Of a stretch of DNA of 43,214 nucleotides, positions 38,999 to 43,214 are shown in pieces; positions within the stretch are counted from its first letter, which is position 1, and each line of letters starts with the position of its first letter. The notes under the pieces were generated by a model. That model saw only the letters and a program-made list of their open reading frames with translations. It was not told the DNA's origin and did no database searches. The position numbers and the translations under genes were made by a program. This DNA is from Elusimicrobiota bacterium (GTDB lineage Bacteria; Elusimicrobiota; Elusimicrobia; UBA1565), in assembly GCA_016212885.1 (NCBI GenBank), contig JACRDO010000026.1, forward strand, positions 1-43,214. Reading direction: 5' to 3'.

Positions 38999-40036
38999 TC
39001 AGCGCGCGCCGCTTCGGCCTCCGATCGCGGCGATGTCCAGGACCATCTGCAGGAACTTCCTGGGCGAGGAGAAAACGTCGATGACGATGGACGGCTCGAA
39101 CCCGACGTGCGTCATGCAGTCCGCGCATTTGGGGTTCCCGGACATCGGGCCGCAGCATTTCCAATCCGTCGTCTCCAGCAGCTCCCGATAGGTCTTGGCG
39201 TAGCCCGCGTCGTCGAGCAGGTAGCAGGGCTTCTGCCACCCGAAGACGTTGCGCAGGGGGTTTCCCCAGGGCGTGCAGTCGTAGTCGCGCTTGCCTTCGA
39301 GGAAATCCAGGTAGAACGGGCTGTGGTTGAAGGCCCAGCCCTTCGACCGCCAGCCGTCCAGGGTCTTGCGGAACCACGCCTGGGTGTTCTTGCGCTCGAG
39401 GAACCTGTCCTGCTCCGGGGCTTTTTCGTAGGCGTAGCCGGGGGCGATGGTCATCCCGTCCACTCCGACGGCCATCATCTCGTCGAAGAATCGGCGGAAC
39501 TCAGCGGTGTCCTCGCCCGTGAAGACCGTGGTGTTCGTCGTGACGCAGAAGCCCTCGGACTTCGCGCGGCGCAGCGCCGAGACCGCGGCGCGCCAGACGC
39601 CCTGCCGGCAGACCACCCGGTCGTGCACCTTCTCAGGCCCGTCAAGATGGACGCTGAGGATGAGCTGGGAGGACGGGCGGAACTTGGCGAGGTTCTGCTC
39701 GAGCAGGACCGCGTTCGTGCAGAGGATGACGTAGCGGCCGCGCGCAAGAAGCCCTTCAACGATGCGCCCGATCTCCGGATGGATGAGCGGCTCCCCGCCC
39801 GCCACGGAGACGATGGGAGCGCCGCACTCCTCGGCCGCCTCCCAGCACTCCTGCGCGGAAAGCCTTTTGCGGAGAACGTCGGGCGGATAATGGACCTTCC
39901 CGCAGCCCGCGCACTCGAGGTTGCAGGCGAAGAGCGGCTCGAGCATGAGGACGAGCGGGTAGCGGTCCACGCCCCGGATCTTCCGGGACAGGATGTACCT
40001 GAAGACGGCCAGCTGCATCCTCAGCGGGATGGCCAT
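38999..40036 (-). CDS. hpnH: HpnH, radical SAM adenosylhopane synthase
   Basis: 345 aa from the ATG at 40036. The radical SAM cluster CNLECAGC (Cys38, 42, 45; CX3CX2C) is followed by the SAM-binding VAGGEPLIHPEI. A C-terminal Cys-rich region (WKCCGPMSGNPKCADC) is as in the HpnH family. HpnH adds the 5'-deoxyadenosyl radical to diploptene to form adenosylhopane. It starts 4 nt after the shc stop codon; the frame upstream to 40336 is antisense to shc. Confidence 0.95.
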   Translation of the reverse strand: MAIPLRMQLAVFRYILSRKIRGVDRYPLVLMLEPLFACNLECAGCGKVHYPPDVLRKRLSAQECWEAAEECGAPIVSVAGGEPLIHPEIGRIVEGLLARGRYVILCTNAVLLEQNLAKFRPSSQLILSVHLDGPEKVHDRVVCRQGVWRAAVSALRRAKSEGFCVTTNTTVFTGEDTAEFRRFFDEMMAVGVDGMTIAPGYAYEKAPEQDRFLERKNTQAWFRKTLDGWRSKGWAFNHSPFYLDFLEGKRDYDCTPWGNPLRNVFGWQKPCYLLDDAGYAKTYRELLETTDWKCCGPMSGNPKCADCMTHVGFEPSIVIDVFSSPRKFLQMVLDIAAIGGRSGAR

Positions 40037-40040
40037 TCCG

Positions 40041-42083
40041 CTATTTCGGCGGGGCCGAGGGCTTGAGCTTGTACAGCTCGCCGCAGTAGTGCCCGAGCGC
40101 CAGCAGGGGGAAATAGTCCCGGTAGAGGGTGTATTCGAGGTAGAAGACCTTCGGGAAGCCGGTCCCGGTGAACTCCGTCTCATCCCAGGTCCCGTCGGCT
40201 TTCTGTGTTCCGAGGAGGTGATCCACGCCGCGCTCGACGGCCTCCGAATCCGCCCGGCCCGCGGCGAGGAGCCCCATGAGGGCCCAGGCCGTCTGGGAGG
40301 GCGTCGCGGGGCCCTTGCCTTTGCGGGAGGGGTCATCGTAGGTCGCGCAGGTCTCGCCCCAGCCGCCGTTCTGGAGCTGGACGGACTCGAGCCAGTCCGC
40401 GGCCTTCTGCACGGCCGGCGCGCGCATGTCGTAGCCGATGGCGGAGAGCCCCCGCAGCACCTGCCAGGTGCCGTAGATGTAGTTCACGCACCAGCGTCCG
40501 TACCAGGAGCCGTCCGCTTCCTGCTCCCGGAGGAGGAAGTCCACGGCCGCCCGGACGGCCGCGTACGATTCGTCGTAGCCGACGTAGCCCAGGAACTCCA
40601 GCACCCGCCCGGTGACATCCGCCGTCGGCGGGTCGATGACGGCGTTATGGTCCGCGAAGGGGATCTTCGTGAAGACGAACTTCGTGTTGTCCTTATCGAA
40701 GGCCGCCCAGCCGCCCTCCCTCGACTGCATCGAGAGCAGCCAATGCAGTCCGCGCAGGCAGGCCTTCTCGCGGGCCGAAGCATCGTTCTCGTCGAGGTCC
40801 ACGTGCCTCAGCGCCAGCATGACCATCGCCGTGTCGTCGATATCCGGATAGAAGGAGTTGTTGAACTCGAAGGCCCAGCCGCCGATGGGCCCGGCGGAGT
40901 TCGTGACGCGCCAGTCGCCGGCGCGCCGGATCTCCCTCTTGAGCAGCCAGCGCGCCGCGGAAACGAGAGCCGGGTGCCGGCGGTCGAACCCGGACTCGGC
41001 CAGGGCGATCACGGCGATCGCCGTGTCCCAGACCGGCGAAACGCACGGCTGTATCTCGAGGCAGTCCCCCCGGTCGATCTCGAGCTTGAAGAGATGGCCG
41101 ATCTGCCTCTTGAGCCGGGGGTCCGTGTCCGGATAGCCCAGGCACTTCATCGCCATGATGGTGTTGACGATGCCGGGGTAGATGGCGCCGAGCCCGTCCG
41201 AGTCCCTCAGCCTCTCGAGGATCCAGTCCTCGGCCAAGCGCAGGGCCCAGGCGCGGATCCAGTGCCCGCCGCGCCCCTCCATCTGCTTGAGCGAAGAGTC
41301 CCACAGGAGGAAGAAGTTCGTCCATGAGACGACGCCGTGCGGCGGCATGACGTCGCGCAGCGGGACATAGCGCCGAGTGTCCGGGAAGAGCTCGTCTAGG
41401 CGCGCGTGCGGCGGGCAGTCGAGCTTCGGGCGCTCGGACCAGATGATGGAGAGCGGCACGACGATGGCCCGCGTCCAGGAGGAGAGCTGGTAGATGTTGA
41501 AGTAGAACCAGTGCGGGAACAGCATGATCTCCGGCGGTATCGACGGCACGCCCCGCCAGTCGTAGATCCCCCAGATGGCCATGTAGAACTTCGAGTAGGT
41601 GTTGACGCGGTGGATGCCGCCCAGCCGGAAGATGCACTCGCGCGCCCTGCGCAGCGAAGGCTCCTCAGGCGCGTGCCCGGCGAACTTGAGCGCCCAGTAG
41701 GCCTTGACCGTAGCCGAAAGGTCGGAAGGGCCATTCCGGTAGATGGGCCAGCCCCCGTCGGCGTTCTGGGCGGTCAGGATGAAGTTCGCGTATTTCCGGA
41801 CATTGGGGGAGCGTCCTTGGCCGAGGAAGTTCAGGAGCATGAGGGTGTCCGAACCGATCGTGGTGTCCGCCCTCAGCTCCACGGACCAATATCCGTCCTC
41901 GGAGTTCTGCTTTTTGAAAAGCGCCTGCTGGGCTTTCATGACCGCTTCTTCGAGAATTGACGGGAGCTCGCGCTCGGGCCCCTCTTCCGCCTGGGGCCGG
42001 AGCTTCTCGGCCCACTCGCGTGGCTTGCGGAACATGGGATGCCCGAAGGGCCCCAGCCAGTCCGACATGAATCTCTGCGGCAT
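40041..42083 (-). CDS. shc: Squalene-hopene cyclase
   Basis: 680 aa, normal length. The catalytic DxDD motif is DIDD at 414-417 (FYPDIDDTAM). Several QW repeats are visible: QNADGGW, QSREGGWAAFD, QEADGSWYGRW, QLQNGGWGETCATY. Class II cyclase that converts squalene to hopene at the membrane. First gene of the hopanoid operon. The ATG at 42083 lies 5 nt inside the palindrome at 42089; an extended -10 is further upstream. No squalene synthase genes (hpnCDE or sqs) are in this window, so these must lie elsewhere. Confidence 0.97.
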   Translation of the reverse strand: MPQRFMSDWLGPFGHPMFRKPREWAEKLRPQAEEGPERELPSILEEAVMKAQQALFKKQNSEDGYWSVELRADTTIGSDTLMLLNFLGQGRSPNVRKYANFILTAQNADGGWPIYRNGPSDLSATVKAYWALKFAGHAPEEPSLRRARECIFRLGGIHRVNTYSKFYMAIWGIYDWRGVPSIPPEIMLFPHWFYFNIYQLSSWTRAIVVPLSIIWSERPKLDCPPHARLDELFPDTRRYVPLRDVMPPHGVVSWTNFFLLWDSSLKQMEGRGGHWIRAWALRLAEDWILERLRDSDGLGAIYPGIVNTIMAMKCLGYPDTDPRLKRQIGHLFKLEIDRGDCLEIQPCVSPVWDTAIAVIALAESGFDRRHPALVSAARWLLKREIRRAGDWRVTNSAGPIGGWAFEFNNSFYPDIDDTAMVMLALRHVDLDENDASAREKACLRGLHWLLSMQSREGGWAAFDKDNTKFVFTKIPFADHNAVIDPPTADVTGRVLEFLGYVGYDESYAAVRAAVDFLLREQEADGSWYGRWCVNYIYGTWQVLRGLSAIGYDMRAPAVQKAADWLESVQLQNGGWGETCATYDDPSRKGKGPATPSQTAWALMGLLAAGRADSEAVERGVDHLLGTQKADGTWDETEFTGTGFPKVFYLEYTLYRDYFPLLALGHYCGELYKLKPSAPPK

Positions 42084-42088
42084 CGAGT

Positions 42089-42120
42089 TATTCTCGCGAG
42101 AATATAATTTAGAGATTATA
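42089..42120 (-). promoter_or_regulatory. Hopanoid operon promoter with 16-bp palindrome
   Basis: Minus strand extended -10 TGcTATAAT (box at 42120-42115). Just after the likely start site is the perfect palindrome TATTCTCGCGAGAATA (42089-42104), ending 5 nt before the shc ATG. It is well placed for a repressor that blocks transcription of the operon. Confidence 0.6.
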
Positions 42121-42140
42121 GCATTTCACCACTGCTGGTC

Positions 42141-42170
42141 TTGACCGGAGCGGGCCCAATGCGGCAGAAT
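42141..42170 (+). promoter_or_regulatory. Promoter of the Gfo/Idh/MocA gene
   Basis: TTGACC (42141-42146), an 18-nt spacer and CAGAAT (42165-42170), 6 nt before the ATG at 42177. This is a leaderless layout divergent from the hopanoid promoter. Confidence 0.5.
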
Positions 42171-42176
42171 CCCGCC

Positions 42177-43211
42177 ATGCCCGGCCTCGGGATCTGCATC
42201 GTCGGCTGCGGACAGCAGGCCGCGGTCCACGCCGGGATATTCAGGAGGCAGGCGGGGGTCCGGCTGGTTTTCGCCAGCCGGGAGCTTGCCAGGGCCGCGG
42301 ACTACGCCCGGAGGTTCGCGGGCGAGCCCTGCGGCTCGCTCGCCCAGGCCTGCGCCAGGCCGGACATCCGCGGGCTCGTGCTCTGCACCCCGCATGACCG
42401 GCACGCCGCGGACGCCAAGGCCGCCCTGGCTTCCGGCAAGGCGGTCCTGCTCGAGAAGCCCCTCGCCTTGAGCGCCGCGGAGGGCGAAGCCGTGGCGCGC
42501 GCGGAGCGGGATTCCGGCTCGAAGCTCCTGGTCGGGGAGAACTATGCGTTCCTGCCCGCGGTCCCGGCCGCGATCCGCATCCTCCGGGAGGGGGGGATCG
42601 GCCGGCCGCGCTCGGTGCGGGCCCTGCACAACAAGCGCATGGCCGTCTCGGGCTGGAGGCTCGAGCGAGCGCGCATGGGCGGGGGCCTGCTCATCGACAT
42701 CGGGCCGCATTACCTCCGGCTCCTGCAGACCCTGCTGGGGCCCATCCGCCGCGCGAAGCTGCGGGACTCCCGCCGGGCCATCGGCGGGATGGAGGGGGAG
42801 TCCGAATTCTCGCTGGAGCTCGATTTCGGCGACGGCCTCTCCGGCGTGTTCGAGGCCTCCTGGGACAGGGACTGGGACCGCTCTCTCCCGAACCTCCTCG
42901 TCGAAGGCGAAGAGGGCTCACTCGCCTACGTCGCGGACCGGCCCTACCTCGAGTGGGAGCGGGAGACGATCCGGCGGGTCCCCTTCGGCGCGGGGGATCC
43001 CCTGGGCCGCGAAGCGCTCGTCCGCCATTTCCTGGAGGTGGTGGGCGGGGCCGCTCCGGCCGTCGGGGCGGACAAGGGCCTGGAGGACCTCCGCGTCATC
43101 GAGGCGGCCTATCGATCGGCTGAGAGCGGGGACTGGGAAACCGTATATCCCGTCGGCCACGGACTTCAGAACCGTCCCGGATCCCCAGATCCAGGAGGCA
43201 TGGACCCATGA
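42177..43211 (+). CDS. Gfo/Idh/MocA-family NAD(P)-dependent oxidoreductase
   Basis: 344 aa from the ATG at 42177. N-terminal Rossmann fold (LGICIVGCGQQAAVHAGIFRR), then the family lysine motif LLEKPLALS, ENYAFLPAV, and GGGLLIDIGPHYLRLL with the His of the active region. Such enzymes reduce or oxidise sugars and related compounds. Its place beside the hopanoid operon hints at side-chain or sugar modification, but this is unproven. An ATG at 42159 with GGAG 8 nt upstream is a possible alternative start. The stop overlaps the next start (ATGA). Confidence 0.85.
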   Translation: MPGLGICIVGCGQQAAVHAGIFRRQAGVRLVFASRELARAADYARRFAGEPCGSLAQACARPDIRGLVLCTPHDRHAADAKAALASGKAVLLEKPLALSAAEGEAVARAERDSGSKLLVGENYAFLPAVPAAIRILREGGIGRPRSVRALHNKRMAVSGWRLERARMGGGLLIDIGPHYLRLLQTLLGPIRRAKLRDSRRAIGGMEGESEFSLELDFGDGLSGVFEASWDRDWDRSLPNLLVEGEEGSLAYVADRPYLEWERETIRRVPFGAGDPLGREALVRHFLEVVGGAAPAVGADKGLEDLRVIEAAYRSAESGDWETVYPVGHGLQNRPGSPDPGGMDP

Positions 43212-43214
43212 ACG
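43208..43214 (+). CDS. Start of next gene, cut by window edge
   Basis: ATG AAC G begins within the ATGA overlap with the oxidoreductase stop codon, a common operon junction. Only two codons are inside the window, so the product is unknown. Confidence 0.4.

Noticed and set aside
37954..39084. 376-aa frame antisense to hpnA
   Set aside because: Shadow of an SDR gene with a clear NAD-binding motif and operon overlaps.

Overview
This is chromosomal DNA from a GC-rich, diderm bacterium, with compact gene packing: many 4-22 nt overlaps and abutting convergent stop codons. It encodes signal peptides, lipoproteins, an OmpA-like protein, GlgX and a hopanoid operon. The style of the secreted proteins, such as a long low-complexity extension on an MFS transporter and clostripain-type proteases, would fit Elusimicrobiota. 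That placement is a guess; no rRNA or ribosomal protein is present to test it. A striking habit is a -10 box only 6-10 nt upstream of the start codon, so many transcripts appear leaderless.

Layout. 0-11.4 kb: envelope and housekeeping genes (CHAP hydrolase, patatin, OmpA-like lipoprotein, zinc-ribbon protein, histidine-ammonia-lyase homologue with Cys in place of the MIO serine, clostripain, SagB-type nitroreductase, Spy-like protein, GT-C glycosyltransferase, TPR protein). 11.4-19.1 kb: MFS transporter with an in-frame array of hairpin repeats, YgjP-like metallopeptidase, a tandem duplication of a secreted EF-hand protein with its promoter and terminator, and a beta-propeller-like protein. 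19.1-30.4 kb: MFS/spermidine-synthase fusion, PQQ-like lipoprotein, initiator tRNA, GlgX, a second hairpin-repeat array, a rhomboid-like/PH/SUI1 overlapping operon, oligoribonuclease, DUF218, YbjN, SH3 and TrmL genes.

30.4-35.7 kb is an accessory island and the main discovery: a diversity-generating retroelement (DGR). A secreted caspase-FGE/C-type-lectin-like protein (31602-33917, minus strand) carries a 3' variable repeat (31613-31728). An Avd four-helix-bundle gene follows (31172-31528), then a template repeat (31054-31169). My hand alignment of the 116-bp repeats gives 19 differences, and all 19 fall at adenines of the template. The order target-avd-TR is the classic one, but the reverse transcriptase that should follow is absent. 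Only about 17 codons resembling an RT N-terminus remain, ending where an unrelated coiled-coil gene stops. The element therefore looks decapitated: frozen, or served by an RT elsewhere. HigBA-like and VapBC toxin-antitoxin modules with palindromic operators flank it, as do two near-identical ECF-type promoter sites.

35.7-43.2 kb: TrmJ-like methyltransferase, then the hopanoid operon on the minus strand (shc-hpnH-hpnA-hpnG-FPP synthase): FPP synthase makes the squalene precursor, Shc makes hopene, HpnH adds adenosine, HpnG removes adenine, and HpnA is the associated epimerase/reductase. The operon begins at a 16-bp palindrome, divergent from a Gfo/Idh/MocA oxidoreductase.
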